Source: Dactylorhiza incarnata (taxonomy: Eukaryota > Streptophyta > Magnoliopsida > Asparagales > Orchidaceae). Taken from it: DNA of 64,000 bases. Shown here piece after piece: positions 43,352-53,260 of the stretch (position 1 is its first letter; every line of letters begins with the position of its first letter). Position numbers and translations under genes: made by a program. The stretch lies in the NCBI GenBank assembly GCA_033032865.1, contig JAWHQI010000166.1, positions 3,286,001 to 3,350,000 on the forward strand. The letters run 5' to 3'. Below the pieces are notes generated by a model, which was given only the letters and a program-made list of their open reading frames with translations, was not told the DNA's origin and did not search any database.

Positions 43352-44679
43352 TGAAAGTGCACAGTTAACCTCACTAGAATTCTCTATAAGGGGGTGAATA
43401 GAGATTTAAAATATTTTGTGCAATTATAAATATATTTATATGTGGTGATCACAGATTAAGGCTTCCCACACACCAACAAGAATTAAACAAGTAAAGAAAA
43501 TAAATGCAAGAAGAGAAATCACAGCACAACACAAGGAAATATAGTGGTTCCCCAAACTTTGGGTAGTCCACTCTTCTACCCCCTTGGTAGAAAATTCACT
43601 ATCTTGCACTGAGTCTTTTGATAAGGAGACTCTTAGAACCACCCCGAGTCTTTTGATAAGGAGACTCTTAGAACCAACTGAGTCTTTTGAAAAGGAGACT
43701 CTTAGAACCAGTACAACTGAATTTTTTGAAGAGAGATTCTAAAAACTCTTTTACAATATGTGAAAGTGAAAATAAGAAAAAGGAGAAGAAGTATTTAAGA
43801 CAAGAAAGAATCTTCTTCCTAGCAAGAAGATTGGAAGCACAAGAAGTAGTGAATGAAATCTCTCTTCTATAATGAGAAGGAGATTGTAGGCCTTTTCTCT
43901 CTTTTGTGGGAGCTATCAGAGTTTGCAGCAGTATGACTTCAGAGTGAGAAGGAGAAGGAAGCTTGATCTTTGCTGCAGCACTATTTCTCAATTTTCTCTT
44001 TTCACTTGGGAGCTCTTCCTCTTTTTCAAATGTAAAATGGTGGATCACTTCTCTCTCTTGTTCTCTACCGACCTCCTTGTTATTTTATAGCTCTGTCCAT
44101 TCAAATAATACTATAGGAGGATAATTGATTAGTAGACAGAGAAATAGAAAGATAGAAATATTTCCATAATAATTATATCAATAGAAGGAAAGAATTCATT
44201 CTGATTTCAAATAATGTCAATAATGGATTTAATCAATTTAGCCAAGAATCTATTAGAGGAAAAGAATGATTCAGAACGGCTATAAAGAATAAATTGATTC
44301 CATATAAATCAGATCTATAAAAGAAGGAAAGAGATCTGGCGATTTTTGAATTAAGCATAGAAATCGACGTGCGTCGATTACCATTCGACGTAAGCGTCGA
44401 ATTCGTCCTGGCAGAACGTCGAGAGGAGAATAAGGAAGGTGCGTCGACTAAGGTGCGTCGACTTCTCAAGATACGTCGACTAGAAGTCAGAGCTACGTCG
44501 ACATAGGATACGTCGAATTCTGCTTGGAGGTACTTCGACTCATTCTAAAAGAAACGTCGATACTACTTCGACGTTGCGTCGAATACTATTCGACGCATAT
44601 TTACTTAACCTTGATTTTCCTTTCTTAGAATTCATATTCAACTCATTTTCAGGGGTTAAGAGAAATCATTTTCCCAACA
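43352..44679 (-). repeat. 5' LTR of the Copia element
   Basis: 1328 bp, collinear with 34292-35621. TATA on the minus strand at 44081-44089. CGTCGA cluster 44360-44605. Three direct copies of 'gagtcttttg.taaggagactcttagaacca' lie at 43612-43711, downstream of the TATA, as in the 3' LTR at 34553-34652. Confidence 0.95.
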
Positions 44680-45980
44680 ACCTTCCTGCTGGTGGAAGTC
44701 ACAATACAGCAGCGCCAGCTCATTCCCTTGCTTATCCTAATGTCCCCTCTTCTTCCCTCCTTTACTTCGACCAATGGCCATGGCTTGCAGGGGCTGGACT
44801 TGTAGCGGTCCCGAGTTCTGTTGCCACCCTGCCGGGTGGAAACGCCCATGTCTTCCCTGAGAACCTCCTCCTCCCTGGAAGTGGCCTCTTCCTTGGCCCT
44901 AAGGGGGACCGACCTGTGACCTCCAAGCTGGTCGGGCGGCTGTCGGTTGCGACCTCCATCCTTGCTCCTGCCCAAAGGGGGGTCCCTGTTGTCCCTGACT
45001 CTTCACTTCATCCTTCTTTCTTCCTCCACGCTCTCTCCTCTCCTCCTCCGCTACCTCGACTAACCTAGCCACGAACTCCTGATTGGTAGCCTCACACTCG
45101 ATCTCCCGATCAGCGCGCTTCATCAGCTCTTCGAAGGACAAGGGAGGGTCCCGAGTCAGACTCATCCTGAACAGCCCCTGCTGCAGCCCAAGAGTGAAGG
45201 CTAGCTGCAGGGTGTGCCCGGGCACCTCGACAACGAGGAGGACCTCCCCCTGGAACCTATCCATGTAGTCGGCCAGCGTCTCCCCTGGCTTCTGCCTGAC
45301 TGCAAACAGGGCCTCTACCCCTTCCTCCTCTTCTTCGAGGTAGAGAACCTTAGCAAGAAACTTCGCCGCAAATCTTCGAAGCGGTAGATGGTTCCTACCG
45401 GGAGCTGGTGGAACCAATATCTCTCCTTCCCCTGGAATGTGACGGCGAAGAGCCTACACTTGAACGCATCCGACATCTGCCTGATCGAGGACATGTCCTC
45501 GAACCACTGAAGATGTTGGAGAGCGTCGCTATCCCCCTCGTAGTAGGACATGGCAGGATCGCGAAACCCATCTGGAACGGGGGCGGACATGACCAGCTCG
45601 CAGAAAGGGCTTCTCCATTCTTCTTGGTTGGGGGGAAGCATTCGCATCACCTCCCCGTCGGGGCAGCTGGTCCGGGGCGAGCTGTTGAAGAGCACTCGCG
45701 CCTGGAGGCTCAAACCCTCCTCCGAGGCTGGCTCCTTCCCTTGCTGACTGCTTCTTCCTACTTCCATCAGGGGCAGTGAGGGGATCCTGGGTGCAGGTGG
45801 TGTTGAGCACTCGCCGCGAGCAGAGGGTGCGGCCTGCATGAATTCCAGGACCCTCTTGCTGAATTCTTCGAAGTCGCTCTTCTTCATGTACTCGCAAGGC
45901 GGAGGCGGGTCTCCCAACTCGTCGCTTCCAGCCATGAGACTTGGCTCAGGGCTTTCCGAACTAGCCGCTTCCACGCTCAC
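44680..45980 (-). pseudogene. Tat-1 gag, frameshifted
   Basis: Minus strand from ATG 45980 (MSVEAASSESPEPSLMAGSD) or, after the leader, at 45935. The gag core is typical for Tat: FCELVMSAPVPDGFRDP near 45590, LQHLQWFEDMSSIRQMSDAF near 45490, CRLFAVTFQGKERYWFHQLP near 45450. Just after SFLLRFSTSKKRRKG (near 45320) the frame shifts by one base and continues VEALFAVRQKPGETLADYMD. The same shift at the same residue occurs in Tat-2. The zinc-knuckle-like motif YCDFHQQEGH...C is split by the Copia insertion at 44680. The start codon lies right after the PBS, so the leader is very short. Confidence 0.82.
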
Positions 45981-45990
45981 CGCACCAGAA
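45970..45990 (-). other. Primer binding site region of Tat-1
   Basis: On the minus strand 'ttctggtgcggtgagcgtgg' directly follows the LTR end TTTCAACA. Tat-2 has 'ttttggtgcggtgagcatgg' at the same place (49462). The conserved TGGTGCGGTGAGC is therefore the PBS, but I cannot name the tRNA with confidence. Confidence 0.6.
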
Positions 45991-47017
45991 TGTTGAAACC
46001 AGTAACCCGGTTTCAGCGTTCGAAAGGGGGATGCGGCTAACTCTTACTTGACCCAAGCTAAGACCCTTGACCGGTCACTAGGAACTGAGAGACTTGCCCT
46101 CGACGATTGCTGGAACCTAAAAACAAACCCCTGAAGTTGCAGCGTGGAGGTCCCACCACATACCCGGAAGCTCACTCAGAACTTCCCCTCCCAAGTCAAT
46201 GCTGAGCTTGGGCACCTTGGAGGGCACTAAGGGTCACCTCACCGACCACCTTCAACGACAAGGGGAGGGGGAGGGATAGTGCTTGCTCACACGTAAAAGG
46301 GGGGGTAGAGACCAACCCTTCCCAAGGTGCCCATGGGGGTCTATTTATAGACTTTCCCAAAGATGGACTGCGAATAGCCAAAATTGGACTGCGGATAGCC
46401 AAAATCTTGCTATCCGCAGTCCGACCATGACATGAACAGTCAACGCAGGAGGAGGGGCGAGTGGGGTTCGAGGTGCCCACTCCCCCCCTCAAGGGAGGTC
46501 CTACCTGCCTCCCCTAAGGATGTCGGGCGAGTGGGAGGATCCCCCCACTCGCCCAAAGGGGGCGACGAGTGGGAGAGCCTCTCCCACTCGCCCCCAAAGG
46601 GCCGGCGAGTGGGAGGGCCTCTCCCACTCGCCCGGTGAGTGGGAGGGCCCCTCCCACTCGCCCAAAGGGGCGGTGAGTGGGAGGACCTCTCCCACTCGCC
46701 CGGCGAGTGGGAGAGCTCCTCCCACCCCCCTACATAGGGCCGGAGAGTGGGAGAGCCCCTCCCACTCGCCCAAAGAGGATTGGCGAGTGGGAGGCTCCTC
46801 CCACTCGCCCAAAGAAGACCGGGCGAGTGGGAAGGCTCCTCCCACTCGCCCGAAGGGAGTCAGGGGAGCGGGTGCTCCCTCCGCTTCTCCCACGGCCTCC
46901 TTTTGCCTTAATCGGTCTCGACCGTTTCGGCGCGGTTCCCCGTTTCGGCTACCTTCACTGTCTCGGCCTCACCCGGGTCGGGTCACACCGACTCGGAAAA
47001 TATGAGGGTTGTACAGT
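45991..47017 (-). repeat. 5' LTR of Tat-1
   Basis: 1027 bp; on the minus strand it starts TGTACAACCC (47017) and ends GGTTTCAACA (45991). TATA CTATAAATAG on the minus strand at 46341-46350. The palindromic GAGTGGG array spans 46525-46860 with fewer units than the 3' LTR copy (one unit pair shorter), so it changes length between LTRs. The flank beyond 47017 is chromovirus gag. Confidence 0.88.
46525..46860. repeat. GAGTGGG...CCCACTC palindromes in Tat-1 5' LTR
   Basis: The same self-complementary units as at 14205-14580, about eight of them. Comparing the two arrays, the 3' LTR has an additional GAGTGGGAGAGCTCCTCCCA unit next to 14400-14440, showing unit gain or loss since insertion. Confidence 0.88.
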
Positions 47018-48509
47018 TTCGATATCACTAGATCCATCAAGATTGATGCCCCCACCTACGATGGCATGGGAGACCCCCAAGTCTTCCTTAGCTGGGTAGT
47101 TGATATGGAATGTTACTACCAGTGGCACAATCTCACCGATCTCCAAAAGGTCCAAGTCGCCCGCATGAAGTTGACAGATCGTGCGAAAACCTTTTGGCTG
47201 AATGAGGAAAAGAGTTTGGGAGCCGGACAGGAAGTCCCACCTATCGGATGGGCGGTGATTAAAAATTTGCTCACTGACCAATACGTTCCCGCTTACCACC
47301 GAACACAAATGTTCGATGACCTAGCCACCCTGCAGCAAGGTTCAAAATCGGTGGCCGAGTATATGGGAGAGTTGAAAGACCGTATGGTGCAATGCGAGCT
47401 TAGGGAACCCCCAGAGGTCACATTATCCAGGTTTCGTAAGGGGCTTCAACCCGATATCCAGCGGAAGCTCTTGCGCCATGGACACAGATCTCAACACGAC
47501 TTTCAATGCCGCCCTAGACATTGAAAAACACTTAGCCGCCAAGGCTCACTCGTGTTATTCCCACATGTGGAATAAGACCACCGTTGGAGCGTCTTCTTCC
47601 ACCTATCCGGACAGGGGAAAGTCTACAACCACCGAGTCTAAATCCGTCGTGATCACCGCTAGGAACACCAGGAATCCCACGAGTGAGCGTGTTCCCATTG
47701 GGAAAGTTAGCAAGGCCAATACCACATGTTATTCTTGCTGTGTTCAAGGTCACTATGCCTTTGAATGCCCAACTAAGACTAAGGTCGTTGCCCTCTTAGA
47801 CATGGCCGCCGATTCTACTGACTATGTGTATGAGGCAGCCGAGGAGAGCGACCCCGAAGGGGTCCCAAGCGATTTGGAAGACGATCCCCCCCTCATGTTG
47901 ATGCGTTGTATTCTGACCACTCCACGTCCGCTAGATGACTGGAGGAGGACGAGTATCTTCTCTCTGATCTTTAAGAGTGGCGACAAGCTGTGCAAGCTCA
48001 TTATAGATAGCGATAGTTGTGTGAATGTTATCTCTGAGAACGCTGTTAAACGTATGAATCTGACCACGGAACCACACCCCACACCCTACCAGGTAGCTTG
48101 GATTAGCAAGGTTACCATCCCGGTTAGCAAGCGTTGCCTGGTCCCTCTTGCCTTTAAATCTTACACGGATGAGGTCTGGTGTGACGTCCTCCCCATGGAT
48201 GCATGCTACGTGTTATTAGGCCGCCCTTGGCTTTATGACCGTGACGTCACACATTTCGGTCGAGCCAATACTTATGAATTCAAATTCAACGGTAAGACCA
48301 TCACTTTGAGACCGACCGTTCCGAAGGAGCCGGTAGCTTTGGCTAAGGACACTACCGTCCCGGCCGAGAGGAAGGCTTTGAGCCTAGTTGGTAGGAGAGA
48401 GTTTGTGAGAGATCCTTTTCTTGAGGGAGTTATGTACGCATTAGTTCTTATGAGTGCGAAGGGTGAATCGGAAGCGTTGAATGAGTTGCCTAGGGCGTTA
48501 CGAGTACTT
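47018..48509 (+). pseudogene. Second chromovirus copy, gag-protease fragment (Chromo-2)
   Basis: Highly similar to 6851-8355 of Chromo-1 and collinear with it. It holds the gag core (FLSWVVDMECYYQWHN), zinc knuckle (CYSCCVQGHYAFEC, with one extra Cys), the protease-like IIDSDSCVNV and LLGRPWLYDR. Codons that are stops in Chromo-1 are sense here, but a 2-base deletion near 47486 shifts the frame. Both ends are LTR termini of other elements: Tat-1 on the left (47017) and Tat-2 on the right (about 48515). No LTR or pol of this copy is in the window, so it is an orphan fragment. Confidence 0.85.
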
Positions 48510-48514
48510 AAAAT

Positions 48515-49461
48515 TGACATATGCTCTTTGCGTTCGACGAACGGCGCTCTACGTTCAACGAAAGGGTTCAAAGCTGCGTTCGGCGAAATCCAAGCAGCGC
48601 TCGACGATCCCGTCTCAGCGGATCCGCTGGGACGAACATTTAGCTGGCTGCTCGCAAGAAGACAAGCGAGTCAAGAATGCGAGGGAGCAGGAGTGCGAGC
48701 AAGATCTTCACAGACCATTCGTCCAAAGGAGGCGAACCCGATCTATCAAAGGTCGCCCGCGGGAAGAGGCGCGAGTCAAGTTCCCACGAGCCAGAGCCTC
48801 AAGGTCGACCGACAAGAAGGCGAGCGAGCCAAGTGCTCGCCGAATGCTCGCAAAGAGGCGAGCGAGCCAGAAACTCGCCGAATGATCACGAGAAGACAGG
48901 GGAGCCAGATTTTTTCCAAAGTCTCCGTGATTGACGAATCTCCGTTGAGGTCGACGAACTAAGCTTGGCGCCCGACGAAGTGCGGGCTGCGTTCGACGAA
49001 TCCGCTGATCATCTATGATCGACGAAATCATCTCTCTATCCCCGTTGGCCTGCCATTAGCCAATCCAAACAGCGGAGTTCAGCTGTTAGCAGACCCATCT
49101 GGGGTGCGTTTAGTAAAACCAAAAGGCGGAATCCTGCTATTTGCAGGCCAGACTAGAAAACCTATAAATAAGACCTCAAGGGCACCTTTGGAGAGGACTT
49201 ACTTGATCTTCTCTCTCCTCAGGCTTTCTTTGGTCAGCATTTTCAGAGCTCTCCAAGGTGCCCAAGTCTCAGCTTTGGCTTGGGAGGGGAAGCGCTCAAT
49301 GATCTTCCGGGTTAGTGGAGGGACCTCCTCACTGCGACTAAGGTCTTAGTCTTCTTTCTAGTCTTCAGTCTACCTTCTCTGAGGGATCAGTAAGGGCTAG
49401 CTGCCCCTCATTTCGGTGAGGGCCCCGAACTCCACAAGAGGCCGAGAAATCGGTTTCAACA
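48515..49461 (+). repeat. 5' LTR of Tat-2
   Basis: The end is fixed at CGGTTTCAACA (49461) by the PBS. The start is probably TGACATATGC at 48515, just after homology to chromovirus gag ends at 48509; it cannot be verified without the 3' LTR. TATA box TATAAATA at 49163-49170. The U3 contains loosely repeated 'gcgag' and 'ttcgacgaa' words. Frames called within it are not genes. Confidence 0.65.
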
Positions 49462-49481
49462 TTTTGGTGCGGTGAGCATGG
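49462..49481 (+). other. Primer binding site region of Tat-2
   Basis: 'ttttggtgcggtgagcatgg' directly after the LTR end, matching the Tat-1 site at 18 of 20 positions. This supports the pairing of LTR end and PBS in both elements. Confidence 0.6.
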
Positions 49482-49517
49482 AGCGTGGCTGGTCCAAGAA
49501 AGTTCCAAGGAGCAGAT

Positions 49518-51010
49518 ATGACAGGAGACGAGGAACAAGGCGAGGAGTTCAGCGAGCCACCGCAGGTGGTGACGCCGAGGATGTTCGCAGACTTCAATAG
49601 GGAGGTGCTTGACACCTTCAGGCTCACGGTCGCGGCGCTGCGAAGTGAGTTCACGACCCCAGCCCCTCAGGCGACCCCTCCCCCGGCAGCGGTTGGCGAG
49701 AACGCCCCAGTGGGAAGGGCCGGAAAGGAAATGGCCGGAGGGTCAATGCTAGACCTAGAAGGGCGAGTGCTGTTCGCCAGCCCGGCGAGCTCTGTGTCGG
49801 CGAGCTCTGTGCCGGCGAGCTCTGTGCCGACGAGCTCTGTGCCGACCAGTGCGGCGCAGGCGAGCGCGCGCCCGCAGGATGCAGCGACAGTGGGGGTGGT
49901 CCAGGCGAATACCGTTCTTGCGAACGCAGTCCCTGCGAGCCCGAGTCTGGCGAGAGAGCTTGGGGGTCGAGTGGAGCGAGAGAGGGTAACACAAGGGGGA
50001 AGTCCCTTCTGCGAGTTGGTACTTTCTGCACCTGTCCCGGTAGGGTTCGGAGAGTGGGACAGGGTGTACTACAACGGCAGGGATGACCCTGTCCAGCATC
50101 TTCAGTCATTTGAGGACTCGGTCTCTATCAGGCCGATGTCAGATGCTTTCAAGTGTCGGCTCTTCGCCGTCACCCTTAAGGAAAAGGCCAGGGACTGGTT
50201 CCATCAACTCCCTACAGGGGCGATCTACGCTTTCGAGGATTTGAGCCGGAGCTTTTTGTTGTGATTCTCAACTTCAAAGAAGAGGAAGAAGGACGTGAGT
50301 CCCTCTTCAAAGTGAAACAAGAGCCAAAGGAGTCGCTGGCTCGCTACGCAGACCGGTTCCAGGAAGAAGTGCTACTCACTCAAGAGATGCCTAGGTTTGC
50401 ACTCCAGCTCGCCTTCACGGTCGGGCTGAGGGAAAGTTTCTTTAAGATGGCTTTGAAGAGGAAAGCCCCCATCTCCTGCGAGGAGCTGATGGAGAGGGTG
50501 GCGGAGGAGATTGAGAGTGAAGAGGCCAACCCGGAGCTTACCAAGAGGCTAGCATAGCTCAGTGAGCCAGAGGTCAGGCAGCAGGAAGTAAGGAGGAGGG
50601 AAGAGCCGAGGGCCCCGGAGGGGGAGTGGAGGCAACGTGCCGAAGGGATGCAAGGTCAGGGAAGAGGTTACGGCCCGGGAAGGGGTAACTTCTATGGAGG
50701 ACAAGGGAGACCCCATCAGCTGTGATGGAGGCAGGGCCCGAGGCCGATGCCTCCCCCACCTCAGCAAGCCATGGCGATCAGGAGGGGAAGAGGAGGAAGA
50801 GGAAGGAGAGAAGAGGCGAGAGAAGAAGCGGGAGCAAGAAGGAGGCAGAATAGGATGGCGAAAGGCGAAACAGGGGAGGTGACGTTGCCGTATTGTGACT
50901 TCCACGATGAGGAAGGTCACGCGACGGCCACCTACCCAGAGTTCCTGGAAACAAAAAGGGGCAGAGTGACCGCGCCGAGGCAACAGGTGAGAATTGAGGA
51001 GGTCGAGCCT
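49518..51010 (+). pseudogene. Tat-2 gag, one stop and one frameshift
   Basis: Starts at 49518 (MTGDEEQGEEFSEPPQVVTP) or upstream at 49485. A short repeat coding ASSVPASSVPTSSVPT lies at 49786-49860. The core reads FCELVLSAPVPVGFGEW near 50008, LQSFEDSVSIRPMSDAFK near 50098 and CRLFAVTLKEKARDWFHQLP near 50155. A TGA at 50262-50264 replaces the Arg codon seen in Tat-1, and about 10 codons later the frame shifts by one base, at the same place as in Tat-1. The second frame runs FKVKQEPKESLARYADRF to 50557. The tail has a basic RG-rich segment and the zinc-knuckle-like YCDFHDEEGHATATYPEF near 50900, in which the final Cys is lost. Confidence 0.8.
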
Positions 51011-51093
51011 TGAGGGGAGGAGGAAGAAAGGTGTGAAGACAGAGTTGATGTGGGGAGTAGAGGAGGGATCGGGGTGATCCATGGGGGGTAGGG

Positions 51094-51807
51094 GTGGAGG
51101 AAACCCGCAAGGCTAGCCTCCATACCATCTATCGGCGGAGCGTGGCCTCAACATCCACTGCTCCACCCCCGGCAGAGAGAATTACTTTCTCCCAGAAGGA
51201 CATGACAAGCTATGAAGACCCGTTCTGCGATGCGCTGGTCATCCAGACCGCCATCGAGAACTTCACCGTCTCACGGATTCTAGTCGATAATGGTAGCTCG
51301 GTCAACGTCATCTTCAAGAAGGCGTTTGATGAGATGAAGGTGGAGTCCAAGAGGGTGTTGGCCTCGGATGGCCCCCTATTCGGCTTTTCAGGAGAAAGGA
51401 AGGAGGTAGAGGGTGGAGTGGGGCTCCATGTGACCCTCGGAGGGCAGTCCCGAAACTGCCGCTTTGTGATAGTGGACGCCGCAAGCAGCTACAGCGCCAT
51501 CTTCGGATGGCCTCTCATCAGCGCGTTCAGATGCGTCCCTTCCACCTTCCACCAGTGTCTCAAGTTCAACGCGGGTGGAGACCATGTCCGGATCCGAGGA
51601 GACCCCAAGATGGCGAGACAGTGCTATGTGACGGCTGTCAACACCGTCACCTGGATGGGAGAAGCGGAGGAGTTCGATAAAGTGATGGAGGAGGCGGCAG
51701 GAGCCGGAGGAGAGAATAGAGTCGAGGAGAGGATGGAGGAAGAGGAAGTTCGCTCCCTTTCAAGAGGCACGCATAAAACTGATCTTTCATTTAATTTAAT
51801 ATTTTGA
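51094..51807 (+). pseudogene. Tat-2 aspartic protease, 3'-truncated
   Basis: Open from 51094: HTIYRRSVASTSTAPPP, DPFCDALVIQTAIENF near 51220, active site ILVDNGSSVNVIFKKAF near 51280 (D-N-G), LFGFSGERKEVEGGV near 51380, FVIVDAASSYSAIFGWPL near 51460, and VRIRGDPKMARQCYVTAVN near 51585. It is highly similar to Tat-1 protease on the minus strand at 33465-34286. The element's sequence ends near 51770; the last codons of the open frame are from the adjoining fragment. Confidence 0.82.
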
Positions 51808-52150
51808 GTCCAAAGCATCTTACATTCATTTTTTACTTTTATTAATTCATCACATCTAAAAGAAGATAATCTATCATGTAAATTTTTATTTTCTTGAACT
51901 AGAGACTCATTTTGCACTTTTATTATATTTGATTCATTATTTTTAAAGAATAAAAAATTCTTTTCAAGATCTTGATTATGAACAATCAATGCACCATATT
52001 CTTGTGAAATAAAAGATAATTGATAAATTTATTTTTTGTTCATTCAATTGTTCTTCTAAAAATAATTTTTCTTCTTTTAAATTTTCAAAATCATTTGATA
52101 ATATTTCATATTTTGAGTCCTAAAATTTACTTGAGAGTTGATTTTTCAAA
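51771..52150 (-). pseudogene. Coiled-coil scrap, probably copia-type gag tail
   Basis: On the minus strand the frames read ENLKEEKLFLEEQLNEQKIN (near 52080), QEYGALIVHNQDLEKNFLF (near 51980), then NESLVQENKNLHDRLSSFRC and ECKMLWTQNIKLNER down to 51771, with a frameshift near 52015. The heptad pattern and Asn/Glu/Lys bias resemble the coiled-coil tails of SIRE-type gag, but similarity to the copia gag at 41232-42362 is only general. It joins Tat-2 directly at 51770. Confidence 0.4.
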
Positions 52151-52900
52151 TATTATTGATTGGGTTGTTATTTCCTTCAAAATCTTGTGTTTTGAGCTCT
52201 AATAGTTATATGTTTAGTTTGTATATGTTCATATACTTGGTTATTGTAAAGCCTAATGTTTTTTAAAGCTGATAAATATATCATTTAAGCTTTTTAGTTC
52301 ACTATTTGTGTTGTACTGTCGTGAAGTAAATGAAAATAGGTGGAGTTACAATAACAAATGTGTTTAAGTTCTCCATTATTTGTACTATTATGTTTAAGAT
52401 AAATTTTTAAATCTTGATAGTCAAATTTTTGAAGGTTCATTTTTAAGTAATCATCTTCTCTTCGACTTACTTAGAATCGTTTCGCATATCGTTCTCTTAG
52501 GGACGATCTGTAGGAGGACCATCCCGATCGTAAGGTGATTCGATGAGTCCTTAGCTACATCCACTTGGATCTCGGTTGTCTTGATTAATCTTCATAACTT
52601 TTTAAATTATATATCAGTATTTTACCTGCAGCTGCGATACTTTTTCCCCGCAGCCTCCTGCTTGACGGTACTTGTTCCCAAGGTACCCCCAGACTCCATA
52701 ATGATGTATAATTTTTGAGTTATGAATTTCTTAATCAATTCTTCTTACATCCTTGGGGTTGGCCTCAGCCACCCATGAACAGAGCTTACGAGTAGTAATC
52801 CACTAGTGTGATATCGAGAGCACACACCTATGAATCACCTCTAAAGGTACGAGACTTCCTTAGGTTACTTTCCCCCGAAGAGGAGGGGAAGACGACTAAT
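52151..52900. other. No gene recognised
   Basis: AT-rich to 52450, then mixed composition with phrases such as 'acgatctgtaggaggaccatcc' and 'gcgatactttttccccgcagcc'. No ORF, repeat or RNA gene is supported. It may be worn LTR or pararetroviral intergenic sequence. Confidence 0.3.
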
Positions 52901-52902
52901 CT

Positions 52903-53260
52903 CTATTCATACAAATAAAGAAGAATAAATGAAATACTTACGGTGCACAAGATTTTGAAAAATACTTTACTTACAAAGAAATTGACGTCATCTATGATAT
53001 TATCATTTAAACGATGATAGTCAATAACCATGCACGATTTACCATGGACTTGTTCACAATGCTTATTAATAATAATGACAGGACTTCTATGAGGACTATT
53101 ACTTCGCTTAATAAACTGGAGTTTTTGGAGCTCATCTATGTGCATTTTAAACTCATCAATATTATTATTGGTAGCATCTATTTTCTTTGATATAATGCGA
53201 AAATTATGATATTTAAGATCTAATTTATAGACTAACTTATTACGCTCTCAAAGATGTCGA
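52903..53260 (-). pseudogene. Endogenous pararetrovirus (Caulimoviridae) reverse transcriptase fragment
   Basis: On the minus strand the reading NIDEFKMHIDELQKLQFIKR leads into SNSPHRSPVIIINKHCEQVH and GKSCMVIDYHRLNDNIIDDV. The pattern 'L...G.I..S.SPH.SPA..V..H.E...GK.RMVI.Y..LN' is characteristic of caulimovirid RT and differs from all the LTR elements in this window. The catalytic YxDD part and RNase H are missing, the frame is lost at about 52950, and key residues are altered. It is a dead remnant. The lineage within Caulimoviridae cannot be fixed from about 70 residues. Confidence 0.6.

Larger units (their letters stand above)
34292..44679 (-). mobile_element. Ty1/copia retrotransposon, SIRE/Maximus-like, complete but inactivated
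   Basis: A 10388-bp minus-strand element with LTRs 43352-44679 (5') and 34292-35621 (3'), TSD ACCTT at 34287-34291 and 44680-44684, iMet PBS, gag with zinc knuckle and coiled coil, protease, integrase, RT, RNase H in copia order, then an extra ORF after pol and a PPT. Size, long gag and extra ORF fit the SIRE (Sirevirus) lineage. Two in-frame TGA codons and several frameshifts inactivate it. It interrupts Tat-1 gag within the CDFH...GH motif. LTRs are nearly identical, with many differences at CpG. Confidence 0.95.
13719..47017 (-). mobile_element. Tat-like Ty3/gypsy element, apparently non-autonomous (Tat-1), with two nested insertions
   Basis: Minus-strand element: 5' LTR 45991-47017, PBS, gag 45980-44680 and its tail below 34291, protease to about 33470, tandem repeats, two antisense transcription units, PPT and 3' LTR 13719-14737. 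Removing the Athila and Copia insertions leaves about 9.1 kb. I find no RT, RNase H or integrase anywhere in that residue, so it must have depended on proteins from a related element. Gag and protease are of the Tat type, a lineage known for extra ORFs and tandem repeats outside pol. The 3' LTR lacks about 50 bp at its outer end. Confidence 0.75.
48515..51770 (+). mobile_element. Second Tat-like element (Tat-2), 5' part only
   Basis: Plus strand: 5' LTR (48515-49461), PBS, gag and protease, then abrupt loss near 51770 at an unrelated AT-rich fragment. It is the same family type as Tat-1 by gag, protease and PBS, but its LTR is clearly different. Whether the lost part held RT and integrase cannot be known. 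Confidence 0.75.
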
